A stretch of 39,767 nucleotides of DNA from a bacterium (GCA_021809845.1 JAJZJW010000001.1:191470-231236); one strand, 5' to 3'. Positions 24,843 through 34,036 are shown, counted from the stretch's first letter. The notes: generated by a model not told the origin, from the sequence alone. Program-made: numbers and translations.

Positions 24843-25160
24843 TATTCAAAATATAATATAAAAGTATAATATCAAACTATAACATTAAACTAAAATTATA
24901 ATATTCAAAATATAACTTTAAACTATAACATTAAACTAAAATTATAATATTCAAAATATAATATTAAACTATAACATTAAACTAAAATTATAATATTCAA
25001 AATATAATATTAAACTATAACATTAAACTAAAATTATAATATTCAAAATATAATATTAAACTATAACATTAAAATATGATATTCAAAATACAATATTAAA
25101 CTATAACATTAAAATATGATATTCAAAATATAATTTCAACGTATAATATCAAAGTATAAT
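24843..25160. repeat. 46/40-bp tandem repeat array upstream of aconitase
   Basis: attcaaaa recurs at 24843, 24903, 24949, 24995, 25041, 25081 and 25121. Units are 46 bp, shortened to 40 bp in the last copies by loss of ctaaaatta-like sequence. All units are near-identical without variable spacers. The array fills the whole aconitase leader until the TTGGAGG ribosome binding site at about 25185. Confidence 0.93.
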
Positions 25161-25194
25161 TTTTTTTAAATTAATAAAATTATTTGGAGGCTGC

Positions 25195-27132
25195 ATGCAA
25201 CCGCAAGGATTAAGTCTTACCTACAAAATTTTAAAATCTCATTTAATTAAAGGAAATTTAAACCCTGGCGAAGAAATCGCCATAAAAATAGATAGGACCC
25301 TGACCCAAGATGCCACGGGAACAATGGCATATCTTCAATTTGAAGCTATAGGAGTACCACGCGTACAGACAGATTTATCAGTCAGCTATATTGACCATAA
25401 CACGCTGCAGACCGGTTTTGAAAATGCCGATGACCACAAGTTTTTACAGACGTTAGCGTCAAAATACGGTATATTCTATTCAAAAGCCGGTAATGGAATT
25501 TGTCATCAGGTAAATCTGGAAAGATTCGGTGTTCCGGGAAAAACGCTTTTGGGTTCAGATAGTCATACTCCCACTGCTGGCGGCGTCGGCATGATTGCAA
25601 TAGGCGCAGGCGGTCTCGATGTTGCAGTTGCAATGGGCGGAGGTGCTTTTTATATGGCGGCTCCGAAGGTAGTTTTAGTAAAACTTTCAGGTAAATTAAC
25701 CGACTGGGTTTCGGCTAAAGATATAATTCTCGAACTTTTAAGAAGACTTACCGTTAAAGGCGGAGTAGGTAAAATTTTTGAATACGGCGGGGAAGGTGTA
25801 AAAAGTTTATCTGTCCCTGAAAGAGCTGTTATAACAAATATGGGGGCAGAACTTGGTGCAACGACATCCATTTTTCCAAGCGATGAAAAAACTTTAGAAT
25901 TTCTTAAAGCGGAGGGCAGGACGGAAGATTATACAGCCGCCTCCGCTGATGATAATGCAGTTTACGACGAAGTTATAGAAATAGATTTATCGTCTTTAGA
26001 ACCTATGGCGGCAAAGCCGCATATGCCTGACAACGTGGTTAAAGCCAAAGAATTAAAAGACATAAAAGTAGACCAGGTAGCCATAGGAAGTTGCACTAAT
26101 TCATCTTATGCCGATTTAATGACGGTATCTGCTATTCTTAAAGGCAAAAAAGTGCATCCCGATGTTAGCCTTGTAATATCCCCCGGTTCTAAACAGGTTT
26201 ACGAAATGATAGCAAAAAACGGCGCTCTGGCAGAGCTTATTTCATCAGGCGCAAGAATACTTGAATCAACATGCGGACCGTGCATAGGTATGGGGCAGGC
26301 GCCGCGTTCAGGCGCAGTTTCCTTGAGAACATTTAACCGTAATTTTGAAGGCAGAAGCGGAACGAAGGATGCAAGTATTTACCTTATTTCCGTGCAAACT
26401 GCGGCAGCTTCCGCATTAACAGGATATATAACAGACCCGCGCGCGCTCGGAAAAGCTCCTGAAATTAAAATGCCGGAAAAATTTTATATTGATGATTCAA
26501 TGATTTTACAGCCATCAACAGAACCTGACAGGGTTGAAGTTTATAGAGGACCGAATATCAAGCCATTGCCGATAAAAGAAAAATTGTCTGAAATCATTGA
26601 CGGAAAAGTTTTGCTTAAAATAGGAGATAATATAACCACCGACCATATTATGCCTGCAGGCTCAAAAATACTTCCTTTGAGGTCAAACATACCAGCAATT
26701 TCAAAATATGTTTTTGAATCTATTGACCCCACCTTTTCAGAAAGAGCATTAAAGGAAAAAGGCGGATTTATAGTTGCAGGCGAAAACTACGGGCAGGGTT
26801 CAAGCAGGGAGCATGCGGCGCTTGCCCCGATGTATCTCGGTGTTAAAGCAGTTATTGCAAAATCTTTTGCAAGAATTCATTTTGCAAATCTTGTTAATTT
26901 CGGTATATTGCCTTTAACATTTGACAATATTGCCGATTATGATAAAATTGAACAGGGAGATTTATTAGAAGCCCAAAATATTTTAAGAGAATTGGATGAA
27001 AAAAAGCCAATTAAATTTATTAATAAAACTAAAAAAGAAGAATATATTTTTAAATATAATTTAACAGACAGACAGATTAATATAATAAAAGAGGGCGGTC
27101 TTCTTAACGAAACTAAAAATTCTAAAAATTGA
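25195..27132 (+). CDS. Aconitate hydratase (short, Aquifex type)
   Basis: 645 residues, matching the short putative aconitase group instead of the about 890-residue AcnA. Iron-sulfur ligands are Cys300 (GSCTNSSYAD), Cys360 and Cys363 (STCGPCIGMG). SDSHTPTAGGVGMIAIGAGG and the C-terminal swivel-domain loop GENYGQGSSREHAAL are further active-site blocks. It isomerises citrate to isocitrate in the TCA cycle. GGAGG lies six bases before ATG 25195. Its TGA overlaps the NAD kinase ATG (TGATG). Confidence 0.95.
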   Translation: MQPQGLSLTYKILKSHLIKGNLNPGEEIAIKIDRTLTQDATGTMAYLQFEAIGVPRVQTDLSVSYIDHNTLQTGFENADDHKFLQTLASKYGIFYSKAGNGICHQVNLERFGVPGKTLLGSDSHTPTAGGVGMIAIGAGGLDVAVAMGGGAFYMAAPKVVLVKLSGKLTDWVSAKDIILELLRRLTVKGGVGKIFEYGGEGVKSLSVPERAVITNMGAELGATTSIFPSDEKTLEFLKAEGRTEDYTAASADDNAVYDEVIEIDLSSLEPMAAKPHMPDNVVKAKELKDIKVDQVAIGSCTNSSYADLMTVSAILKGKKVHPDVSLVISPGSKQVYEMIAKNGALAELISSGARILESTCGPCIGMGQAPRSGAVSLRTFNRNFEGRSGTKDASIYLISVQTAAASALTGYITDPRALGKAPEIKMPEKFYIDDSMILQPSTEPDRVEVYRGPNIKPLPIKEKLSEIIDGKVLLKIGDNITTDHIMPAGSKILPLRSNIPAISKYVFESIDPTFSERALKEKGGFIVAGENYGQGSSREHAALAPMYLGVKAVIAKSFARIHFANLVNFGILPLTFDNIADYDKIEQGDLLEAQNILRELDEKKPIKFINKTKKEEYIFKYNLTDRQINIIKEGGLLNETKNSKN

Positions 27133-27983
27133 TGCAAGCAAAAGAATTTAACAAAAATATAAAAAAAGTTTTAATTTCGTACAAAAAAAATGCTCAAGAA
27201 GCCTATAATGCGGCAGTTTATATAAGTAAACTCATAGAGAACAAACATATAACAACTGTTGTAAGACCTAGCATGGATATAGCTGCCGCTGATTTAAGCG
27301 ATGTTGGTCTAGTTGTTGTTCTTGGCGGTGACGGCACTCTTTTAATTACTTTTGGAAATGTATTTCCTTTAGAAGTTCCTGTGATAGGAATAGATTTTGG
27401 AAGTCTGGGTTTTTTAGTTGAAATATCCGACAACAATAAAACAGAAGCGATTGAAAAATTTTTTGATGGCACACTGAAGTTTAGAGAGCGTATTGCTTTA
27501 GATATTACGGTGCGCAAAAGCGACGGCAGTATAATCAATTATGTTGCTCTAAATGAGGCTGTTATAGCGCGCGAACAAAGCATACATGCTAGAATTATTA
27601 ATATTAAAGTCTGTATTAACGATACATGGCTTAATGATTACAGGTTAGATGGACTCATAGTGTCTACCCCGACAGGTTCCACCGCTTATTCTTTAGCCGC
27701 AGGCGGTCCAATAGTTTTTCCGGATTTGGAGGCTTTTATAATCACGCCTATTTGTCCGCATATGCTTTCCAATAGACCTATCATAGTTAACTCAAATGAA
27801 TTATTAAGGGTAAGATTTGCACCTCAAGACAATAAGCTCTTTATATCTGTCGACGGTAGGGACGGGGTCAAATTAGAAGACGGCGACGAGGTTTACGTTA
27901 AAAGACATCATACCAAATTTTATTTGGCTGCATCTTTTAGTATGAGTTATTGGGATATTTTAAGAGCTAAATTAAAATGGTAA
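27132..27983 (+). CDS. nadK: NAD kinase
   Basis: 283 residues from ATG 27132, which overlaps the aconitase TGA; a TTG three bases upstream is less likely. The GGDGT motif (residues 65-69), the NEAVIAR loop and DGLIVSTPTGSTAYSLAAGGPI are the NAD kinase marks. It phosphorylates NAD to NADP. The overlap with aconitase suggests co-translation, linking the TCA cycle gene (isocitrate dehydrogenase needs NADP in many bacteria) with cofactor supply; that link is inference. Confidence 0.95.
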   Translation: MQAKEFNKNIKKVLISYKKNAQEAYNAAVYISKLIENKHITTVVRPSMDIAAADLSDVGLVVVLGGDGTLLITFGNVFPLEVPVIGIDFGSLGFLVEISDNNKTEAIEKFFDGTLKFRERIALDITVRKSDGSIINYVALNEAVIAREQSIHARIINIKVCINDTWLNDYRLDGLIVSTPTGSTAYSLAAGGPIVFPDLEAFIITPICPHMLSNRPIIVNSNELLRVRFAPQDNKLFISVDGRDGVKLEDGDEVYVKRHHTKFYLAASFSMSYWDILRAKLKW

Positions 27984-27999
27984 AATTTAACTTACAATT

Positions 28000-28131
28000 A
28001 TTCAGAGATTTTTTAAATTAAAAATAAACGGCAGTTAATGAATATTCAGAGATTTTTTAAATTAAAAATAAACGGCAGTTAATGAATATTCAGAGATTTT
28101 TTAAATTAAAAATAAACGGCAGTTAATGAAT
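28000..28131. repeat. 44-bp tandem repeat x3
   Basis: attcagagattttttaaatt...ggcagttaatgaat begins at 28000, 28044 and 28088, all three identical. It lies between nadK and recN and abuts the recN leader. Confidence 0.95.
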
Positions 28132-28154
28132 TTTATTTAGTATTTTATTTAGCT

Positions 28155-29855
28155 ATGTTAAAAAAATTATATATTAATAATTTTGCAACAATAGATTCTT
28201 TGATATTAGAATTCGGTCGGAATCTTAATATATTGAGCGGAGAAACCGGCGCAGGCAAAAGCATAATAATAGAGTCTATTAATTTTTTATTCGGAAAATC
28301 AAAAAATGTTGGCAATGTTATAAGAACAGGCGAAAATGAAGCTTATATAACCTGTATTTTCGATATAGGAGAGGAAGAAATATATAAAATTATAAATTCC
28401 ATTCTGGAAGAATGCGGAATAGGAATTGGCGACGATGAAATCTTAATTAAAAGAACGGTAAATTTATCCGGCAAAAGCAAATATTTTATAAATAATGAGC
28501 CTGCTAATAAAACAGTTGTTGAAAAATTGAGCGAAGTTTTAGTTAATATTTTTGGACAGAATGATAAAAGATTTTTAATTTCCAACGACAGTCAGCTTGC
28601 TTTTTTAGACGAATATGCCGGCAATCAGGCTTTACTGTCAGATATTAAGCAATTATACAAAGAAATAAATGAAATTGAACATAAGTTAAATGAATTATAT
28701 AAAAAAGCCGAAGATATTTCCAAGATAAAAACTATTAATTCATATATAATTTCTGATGCCGAAAGACTTGAAATTTCATCAGATAAAGATGAAGAAAATA
28801 TAAAAGACGAACTTACAAGATTAGAAAATATTAATAAAATTAAAGAACTGATTTTGGCAGCATCAGATTTAATTGATAATGAAGAAACCGGAATTTTAAA
28901 AAATTTAAATATGCTCATTGCATTATTTGAAAAATTAGAAATAATAGACCCTCAGATTAGAAAAGATAATAATCTAAAAAATGCTTTTGAAGCTAAACTT
29001 TTAATAGAGGATACATCGGTTGCTTTAGAAAAACGTTCTTCTTTTGATTACGACGAAGAAAGACTTAATATATTAAGAAATAAACTTGATTTGATTATAA
29101 CAATAGAAAATAAATACGGTTTTAAAAATATAAAAGAGTTTCTGGAGGGGTTTCAAAAAGCTAAAAACGAAATATATGACGCAAATCTTACTGATGAAAA
29201 AATTGCAGAGTTAAAAAATAAACTTGGAGAAAAAAAGATTGAATATCTTAATATTGACAAAAAGTTACTAAAAAATCGCACGGAAGCGTCAAAAAAACTT
29301 GAAAAAGAAATTGCGGATGAACTTTCTTTTCTTGGTATAAAGCCGGTATTCGTTATAAAGGTCGAGCATTCCAATTTTGATAATGGTTATTCCGAAACCG
29401 GACTTGCAAAAGCAGTATTTTTGTTTTCCGCAAATCCCGGGGAAGAACCGAAACCATTGTCAATGATAGCTTCGGGGGGCGAGCTTTCAAGGGTTAGTCT
29501 ATGTATGCTCAAGGTCGTGAATTCCAAAAAAAACGCAGGCTGCATGATTTTTGATGAAATAGATTCGGGTATTGGCGGCGAAGTAGGAGATTTTATCGGT
29601 GATGCTTTAAGAAAAATTTCTGAAAACAGTCAGGTTATATGTATTACGCATCTTGCCCAAGTAGCTTCATGCGGACAAAAGCATCTGTTTGTTTATAAAA
29701 CTGTTAAAGACGGCAGAACATATACATTAATAAAAGACCTTGATACAACCGAAAGAATTGTAGAAATAGCAAGAATGCTTTCCGGAGATACTGAAAGTGA
29801 AGCGTCGCTTACGCATGCTAAAGAAATTTTGAAAAGAAAAGGCTTTATTGAGTGA
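28155..29855 (+). CDS. recN: DNA repair protein RecN
   Basis: 566 residues, normal length. SMC-like layout: Walker A SGETGAGKS (28-36) after a NFATIDSL start, a coiled-coil middle (about 150-370) rich in Glu/Lys, ABC signature SGGELSRVSL, and Walker B GCMIFDEIDSGIGGEVGD followed by the QVICITHLAQVA switch. RecN acts in double-strand break repair. The last codons (KEILKRKGFIE) are echoed three times downstream. Confidence 0.96.
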   Translation: MLKKLYINNFATIDSLILEFGRNLNILSGETGAGKSIIIESINFLFGKSKNVGNVIRTGENEAYITCIFDIGEEEIYKIINSILEECGIGIGDDEILIKRTVNLSGKSKYFINNEPANKTVVEKLSEVLVNIFGQNDKRFLISNDSQLAFLDEYAGNQALLSDIKQLYKEINEIEHKLNELYKKAEDISKIKTINSYIISDAERLEISSDKDEENIKDELTRLENINKIKELILAASDLIDNEETGILKNLNMLIALFEKLEIIDPQIRKDNNLKNAFEAKLLIEDTSVALEKRSSFDYDEERLNILRNKLDLIITIENKYGFKNIKEFLEGFQKAKNEIYDANLTDEKIAELKNKLGEKKIEYLNIDKKLLKNRTEASKKLEKEIADELSFLGIKPVFVIKVEHSNFDNGYSETGLAKAVFLFSANPGEEPKPLSMIASGGELSRVSLCMLKVVNSKKNAGCMIFDEIDSGIGGEVGDFIGDALRKISENSQVICITHLAQVASCGQKHLFVYKTVKDGRTYTLIKDLDTTERIVEIARMLSGDTESEASLTHAKEILKRKGFIE

Positions 29856-29998
29856 AACGTCTCTATCACATTCCAAAGAAATTTTGAAAAGAAAAGGCTT
29901 TATTGAGTGAAACGTCTCTATCACATTCCAAAGAAATTTTGAAAAGAAAAGGCTTTATTGAGTGAAACGTCTCTGACGCATTTTAAAGAAATTTTAAA
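29801..29998. repeat. 55-bp repeat x3.5 echoing the recN 3' end
   Basis: Starting inside recN at about 29801, the last about 18 codons plus stop are repeated three times with a 55-bp period: aaagaaattttgaaaagaaa-aggctttattgagtga ends at 29855, 29910 and 29965. The copies encode ETSLSHSKEILKRKGFIE, the same again, then a diverged ETSLTHFKEILKEK that runs on. The gene itself has EASLTHAKEILKRKGFIE. Confidence 0.92.
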
Positions 29999-30046
29999 GG
30001 AAAAAGTTTTTTATTATATGACATTAAAATATTAATAACACAATTC

Positions 30047-30140
30047 TAATTATAACGTTATAACTTGATAAAAATTACGAGAAACTTTATTATAATTATA
30101 ACGTTATAACTTGATAAAAATTAGGAGAAATTTTATTGTA
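30047..30140. repeat. 46-bp duplicated leader of the argA-like gene
   Basis: taattataacgttataacttgataaaaatta(c/g)gagaaa(c/t)ttta occurs at 30047 and 30093. Only the second copy has the functional AGGAG (ACGAG in the first) and the TTG start. The centre ataacgttat is a 10-bp palindrome. Confidence 0.85.
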
Positions 30141-30726
30141 TAAATCAGGAAAAGAACGGTTTGAAAAGGCGGGCATAGATATTTATTTTCCGTCAAAAAT
30201 TGAAATAGAAGAGGACAATAACAAAATAGTGGTATTCAGAAAAGCTCTTATGTGCGATGTCAAGAGCCTTTATAATCTGTTTTCCGAATATTCAAAAGCC
30301 GGAGAAATGCTCCCCAGGTCTATGATTGATATATATGTGCATTTGAGAGATTATTATATTGCAGAGATTGAGACGGAGGGGGAAGAGGGCAGAGGATACG
30401 AGCTTGTCGGAGCGTGCGCACTCAGTATTGTATGGGAAAATTTGGCGGAAATAAGGTCTTTAGCCGTAAAAAAACCTTACACAAGAAAAAGAATAGGCAC
30501 GGAACTCATAAGAAAATGTTTAATAGAAGCGAATTTTTTTAAAATTTCAAAAATTTTCGCTTTAACTTATAAACCTCAGTTCTTTATAGCTAACGGCTTC
30601 AAAATAATTGAAAAATCAGAGCTTCCCCATAAAATATGGAGCGACTGCATTAATTGTGTTAAGTTTCCGGATTGCGACGAAACTGCGGTTATGTTTGAAC
30701 TGGAAGTGAATATTAATATTAAATAG
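30136..30726 (+). CDS. Short-form N-acetylglutamate synthase (GNAT)
   Basis: 196 residues. The GNAT core shows the short ArgA pattern: LPRSMIDIYVHLRDYYIAE, LVGACALSIVWENLAEIRSLAV, the acetyl-CoA loop RKRIGTELIRKC, FALTYKPQFFIANGFK, and the diagnostic ELPHKIWSDCINCVKFPDCDE with three cysteines. This family acetylates glutamate for arginine synthesis and is the form lacking the kinase-like domain. About 35 residues precede the core. TTG 30136 is chosen because AGGAG (30123-30127) lies eight bases upstream. argJ is about 6 kb downstream. Confidence 0.82.
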   Translation: MYKSGKERFEKAGIDIYFPSKIEIEEDNNKIVVFRKALMCDVKSLYNLFSEYSKAGEMLPRSMIDIYVHLRDYYIAEIETEGEEGRGYELVGACALSIVWENLAEIRSLAVKKPYTRKRIGTELIRKCLIEANFFKISKIFALTYKPQFFIANGFKIIEKSELPHKIWSDCINCVKFPDCDETAVMFELEVNINIK

Positions 30727-30928
30727 ACATAAATGTTATTTTGTAATATAATTTAAAATTATTCAAAGTTTTATGCGAGTAATAATTTATGTTTTATCTA
30801 ACCAAATTTCATATGCTACGGCAGCTTATAATTTATGTTTTTATAAGCGATAACTAATAACCTATAAGTAATGATTTATATTTTTTTTGTAATATAAAAA
30901 TAAAATGGTCTGGGAGGACATTGAAAAT
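30727..30928. other. Spacer before the rhodanese gene
   Basis: AT-rich; (t)aataatttatgttttat occurs twice (about 30781 and 30830) as a remnant of a small duplication. GGGAGG at 30912-30917 serves the ATG at 30929. Confidence 0.35.
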
Positions 30929-31300
30929 ATGTTTAATATTTTTGGCGGTGGAAATTCCGCAGATGAGATAAAACAAATTAATCCTGAAGAGGCGCTTAAA
31001 ATCATCGAAAAAAATAAAGGAGAAAAAACTCTTATATTGGATGTTCGCGAACCTCATGAATTTAAGGGCAATTTAGGACATATTAAAAATGCGCAGCTTG
31101 TTCCGTTGAAACTGCTGCCGCTTAAAGTAAAAGAACTTGAAAAAAATAAGGAAGACGATATTATTGTTGTCTGTCACAGTGGCGCCAGAAGCTATTCGGC
31201 TTGTAACATTTTAAAAAGGCACGGATTTAAAAATGTATATAATCTGAAAGGCGGAATGATACTCTGGAAAAAATTAGGTATGATTTCGCATAACGATTAG
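30929..31300 (+). CDS. Rhodanese-domain protein
   Basis: Single rhodanese domain: LILDVREPHEFKGNLGHIKNA and the active loop VVCHSGARSYSA with Cys82, then LKGGMILWKK. It would move sulfane sulfur in the cytoplasm. I place the start at ATG 30929, 11 bases after GGGAGG (30912-30917), giving 123 residues; the upstream ATG 30905 has no ribosome binding site and would include that Shine-Dalgarno in its coding part. The omega-RNA-like segment begins about ten bases after its stop. Confidence 0.9.
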   Translation: MFNIFGGGNSADEIKQINPEEALKIIEKNKGEKTLILDVREPHEFKGNLGHIKNAQLVPLKLLPLKVKELEKNKEDDIIVVCHSGARSYSACNILKRHGFKNVYNLKGGMILWKKLGMISHND

Positions 31301-31304
31301 ACCG

Positions 31305-31570
31305 TAAAGTGTCAACTGCTCCGTCCTAAAGGACGGAGCTTGTACCGTGAGATACGAAGCAAGAGTTGATAAGGGAGATTAAATTATGTTTAATCAACAG
31401 TTATTTAAGAGAACCGTTAAGGCACGCACCTTCGGGTATCACGCAAGCCCGACGCTCTGCGGTTTGCTGTTAAACGAAAGACCAAAGTCTCGGTGCGGCA
31501 TACTTAAAAACCTTAAATAACAATCCCGAGGCGGAACTAACTCTTGTAAAAGTAGGTAATCAGTGATGGT
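31305..31570 (+). ncRNA. Orphan HEARO-like IscB omega-RNA
   Basis: A GC-richer segment in an AT-rich spacer with clear stem potential. TCAACT (31312-31317) pairs with AGTTGA (31364-31369) and encloses a perfect 9-bp hairpin GCTCCGTCC-taaa-GGACGGAGC (31318-31339) and a second arm with the block TTGTACCGTGAGATACGAAG. Further on, CTTCGGG...CCCGA, AGAC-caaa-GTCT and CTCGG (31489-31493) with CCGAG (31526-31530) can pair. The blocks and order agree with what I remember of the HEARO RNA, now known as the omega-RNA of IscB, in which the guide lies 5' of the scaffold. The candidate guide is the about 16-20 bases ending near 31309. Only by-eye matching supports the family name. Confidence 0.6.
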
Positions 31571-31613
31571 TTATGTTATAACCGCAATATATATTTATAT
31601 TAATTTTATCTAA
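31566..31613 (+). pseudogene. Remnant of an iscB start (MVYVI)
   Basis: Immediately after the RNA scaffold, ATG 31566 reads MVYVI, then TAIYIYINFI and a stop. IscB proteins begin with a (V)VYVI/L box followed by xxxGxPLMP, and lie directly 3' of their RNA. After five codons the sequence turns into ordinary AT-rich spacer, so the protein gene is missing. Five matching residues are weak alone; the position gives them weight. Confidence 0.4.
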
Positions 31614-31640
31614 TTAATTGTAATAAAAAATTATGAAATT

Positions 31641-32474
31641 ATGAAAACAATTAACGATACCGAATCTGCAAATAATGATTTTTATGTTTTTGTTGTTTCA
31701 GATTCAACAGGTGAAACTGCGGAGAAGGTTGCGAGAGCGGCAATGTCCCAGTTTGATGTCAGCAATGTGCGATTAAAAAGATTTTTACTTGTTGATTCTG
31801 CACAAAAAATAAGAGAAATCATAACCGAAGCATCTAAAAAAAAAGCTATTATAATTTTTACGCTTGTTGAAGACGGGCTTAGAAATACTATGCTGCTTGA
31901 ATCTAATAGCAGCTCTGTAATCAGTGTAGATATAATAGGACCTGTTCTAAATTCCATTTCAACGGTGTTAAATAAATCGCCCGAGCGAAAGCCGGGTCTT
32001 ATTCACCGGGTTAACGACGAATATTTTAGAAGGGTGGATGCTCTAGAGTTTGCGGTAAAGCATGACGATGGTCAAAGAATAGACGAGATTGTAGATGCCG
32101 ATGCTTTAGTGCTGGGAATATCCAGAACATCAAAAACTCCGCTCTGTTTATTTCTGGCGCAAAGGGGTTTTAAAGCAGCAAATATTCCAATAATAGACCA
32201 TCAGGAGATAAATGAAATAATTTATAACATTCCGAAAGAAAAAATATTTGGGTTAATTTCCAGTCCTGAAAGAATAATGAGTTTGAGAAAAGAAAGACTC
32301 AAGAGGATGGGGATACCTTTTTCTTCGGACTATGTTATTAAAGATTCAATTGAAGAAGAAATTGAGTATTCCAAGGCTATTTTTACAAAATTAGGTATTC
32401 ATTTTATTGATGTTACCGATAAATCCATCGAAGAAGTTGCCGCTGATATAATATCGTCAATAAATAATAAATAA
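31641..32474 (+). CDS. PPSR-type bifunctional kinase/pyrophosphorylase (DUF299)
   Basis: 277 residues, standard length. VVSDSTGETAEKVARAAMSQF opens the family; the P-loop GISRTSKTP (159-167), RKPGLIHRVNDEYFRRVDALEFAVKHDDG and the C-terminal LGIHFIDVTDKSIEEVAADI are family blocks. Members switch PEP synthetase or pyruvate phosphate dikinase on and off by ADP-dependent phosphorylation and Pi-dependent dephosphorylation. No ppsA/ppdK is in the window, so the target is unknown. Confidence 0.92.
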   Translation: MKTINDTESANNDFYVFVVSDSTGETAEKVARAAMSQFDVSNVRLKRFLLVDSAQKIREIITEASKKKAIIIFTLVEDGLRNTMLLESNSSSVISVDIIGPVLNSISTVLNKSPERKPGLIHRVNDEYFRRVDALEFAVKHDDGQRIDEIVDADALVLGISRTSKTPLCLFLAQRGFKAANIPIIDHQEINEIIYNIPKEKIFGLISSPERIMSLRKERLKRMGIPFSSDYVIKDSIEEEIEYSKAIFTKLGIHFIDVTDKSIEEVAADIISSINNK

Positions 32475-32675
32475 TAAATAATAAATAATGCACGATAAAT
32501 AATTTTTATAATATACGTTATCTAATATATAATAAAATATAATAATATGATATATAGCATACAGTATTTATTAAATAACATTCAATATATAATACCATAG
32601 AATAATAGTTCATAAATAAAATAATATATAAAATAATAAATAAAATATTTTTTTGAAAAAGGGGAATAAAATTTA
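32475..32675. other. AT-rich spacer with aataaat repeats
   Basis: taataaataa words run from the stop codon, followed by ataatata words. No gene. AAAAGGGG at 32657-32664 serves ATG 32676. Confidence 0.4.
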
Positions 32676-34022
32676 ATGAATTTTGATGAAACTGTTTCTA
32701 TGACTCAAGATTTTGCGAATACGAAGGGTCTGGAGTATGAAATTTATTTATTTGATGCTAAAATTCTAAAAATGGAAGCCGAAGATTCTAAAATATCAAG
32801 TTATACAGATGCCGTATCAAACGGATTTTCATTAAGATTTAAAAAAAACAATAAAATAGCTTTTTCATATTGTTCAGGTTTGGATAAAGACAAAGCTGCC
32901 AACTCATTAAACAACTGCTTCAGTTTAATCGGATTAACAGAAGATAACGGTGATATTGTTTTTAGCAGCGCTAAAATAGATGAAAATAATTTAAGTAAAG
33001 ATTTAGGTGTTTACAGCGATACTTTTTTCAATATCGATATAGAAGACAAAAAAAATAACCTTATAGAAATGGAAGCGGCGGCTTATTCTTTCGATAAGCG
33101 GATATACAAAGTAGATAAACCGTCATACAGCGAAGTTCTTATTGCTAAGCGCTTAGTCAACTCCTACGGCATTGACTTGTCTTCAAAAAAAACACACTAC
33201 GAAATTTTTTTATCAGCTGCTTCAAAAAATAAAGACGAAAATGCTTCCGGTTACGATTTTGACGCTTCTTCAGAGTTTAGTTCTTTAAAGTTTAAGAAAG
33301 TTGCTATGAATGGAGCCAAAAAAGCCGTAGACCAGCTTGGTGCAAGGCTTGTAGAAAGTGGAAAGTACCCTATCCTTTTTGACAATATAACATCTTCGGA
33401 ACTGCTTTCAATTTTAAAACAGTCTTTCTATGCAAGCAGCGTATATAAGAAAAAATCGCTCCTTGAAGGAAAAATAGATTGCAAAGTTTTTTCTGAAAAA
33501 TTAACTGTAATAGATGACGGCACACTTTTTGGCGGCTCCGGAACGGATATTTTTGACGGTGAAGGAACGGTAATGCAGAAAAAAGTACTCTGTCATAACG
33601 GAGTTATAAAAACTTATCTGTATGATATAGAATATGCAAATAAGTTTAAAACTAAATCAACAGGAAATTCACGCCGTTCATCTCATAAAGAGCCGCCTGA
33701 ATTAGGGAACACCAATTTTTTCATTGAAACCGGCAAAAAATCCTTTATAGACACTTTAAATTCTATTAAAGACGGATTGTATATTACGGAACTCATGGGT
33801 CTTCATATGGCTAAGCCGTACACTGGTGAATTTTCTCTCGGTGCTTCCGGTTTTTATGTAAAAAACGGTCAGTTTAATTTTCCCGTAAAAGGTATTGTTT
33901 TAAGCGGGAATATAATAAATTTATTTAATAATATTATTGAAATTGCAGATGATATACGTTTTATGGGCAATATCGGGTCTCCTTCGATTTTAATTGACGA
34001 TGTTCAAGTATCGGGTAAATAA
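32676..34022 (+). CDS. pmbA: TldE/PmbA-type metalloprotease partner
   Basis: 448 residues. ISSYTDAVSNGFSLRF, FDNITSSELLSIL, the long LTVIDDGTLFGGSGTDIFDGEG stretch, STGNSRRSSHKEPPELGNTNFFIETG and ELMGLHMAKPYTGEFSLGASGFYV match the TldE/PmbA subunit. It lacks the HExxxH zinc motif, as expected for TldE, which works with TldD to trim peptides such as microcin precursors. No tldD is in view. secA follows 14 bp downstream, and cgggtaaataa is duplicated exactly at the stop (34014-34033). Confidence 0.88.
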   Translation: MNFDETVSMTQDFANTKGLEYEIYLFDAKILKMEAEDSKISSYTDAVSNGFSLRFKKNNKIAFSYCSGLDKDKAANSLNNCFSLIGLTEDNGDIVFSSAKIDENNLSKDLGVYSDTFFNIDIEDKKNNLIEMEAAAYSFDKRIYKVDKPSYSEVLIAKRLVNSYGIDLSSKKTHYEIFLSAASKNKDENASGYDFDASSEFSSLKFKKVAMNGAKKAVDQLGARLVESGKYPILFDNITSSELLSILKQSFYASSVYKKKSLLEGKIDCKVFSEKLTVIDDGTLFGGSGTDIFDGEGTVMQKKVLCHNGVIKTYLYDIEYANKFKTKSTGNSRRSSHKEPPELGNTNFFIETGKKSFIDTLNSIKDGLYITELMGLHMAKPYTGEFSLGASGFYVKNGQFNFPVKGIVLSGNIINLFNNIIEIADDIRFMGNIGSPSILIDDVQVSGK

Positions 34023-34036
34023 CGGGTAAATAAAAT

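Noticed and set aside
24843-25160. Possible CRISPR array because of regular 40-46 bp units
   Set aside because: The whole unit repeats without variable spacers and there are no cas genes nearby.
27129-27131. TTG as start of NAD kinase
   Set aside because: The ATG directly after it overlaps the aconitase stop as TGATG, the usual coupling form, and is the stronger start codon.
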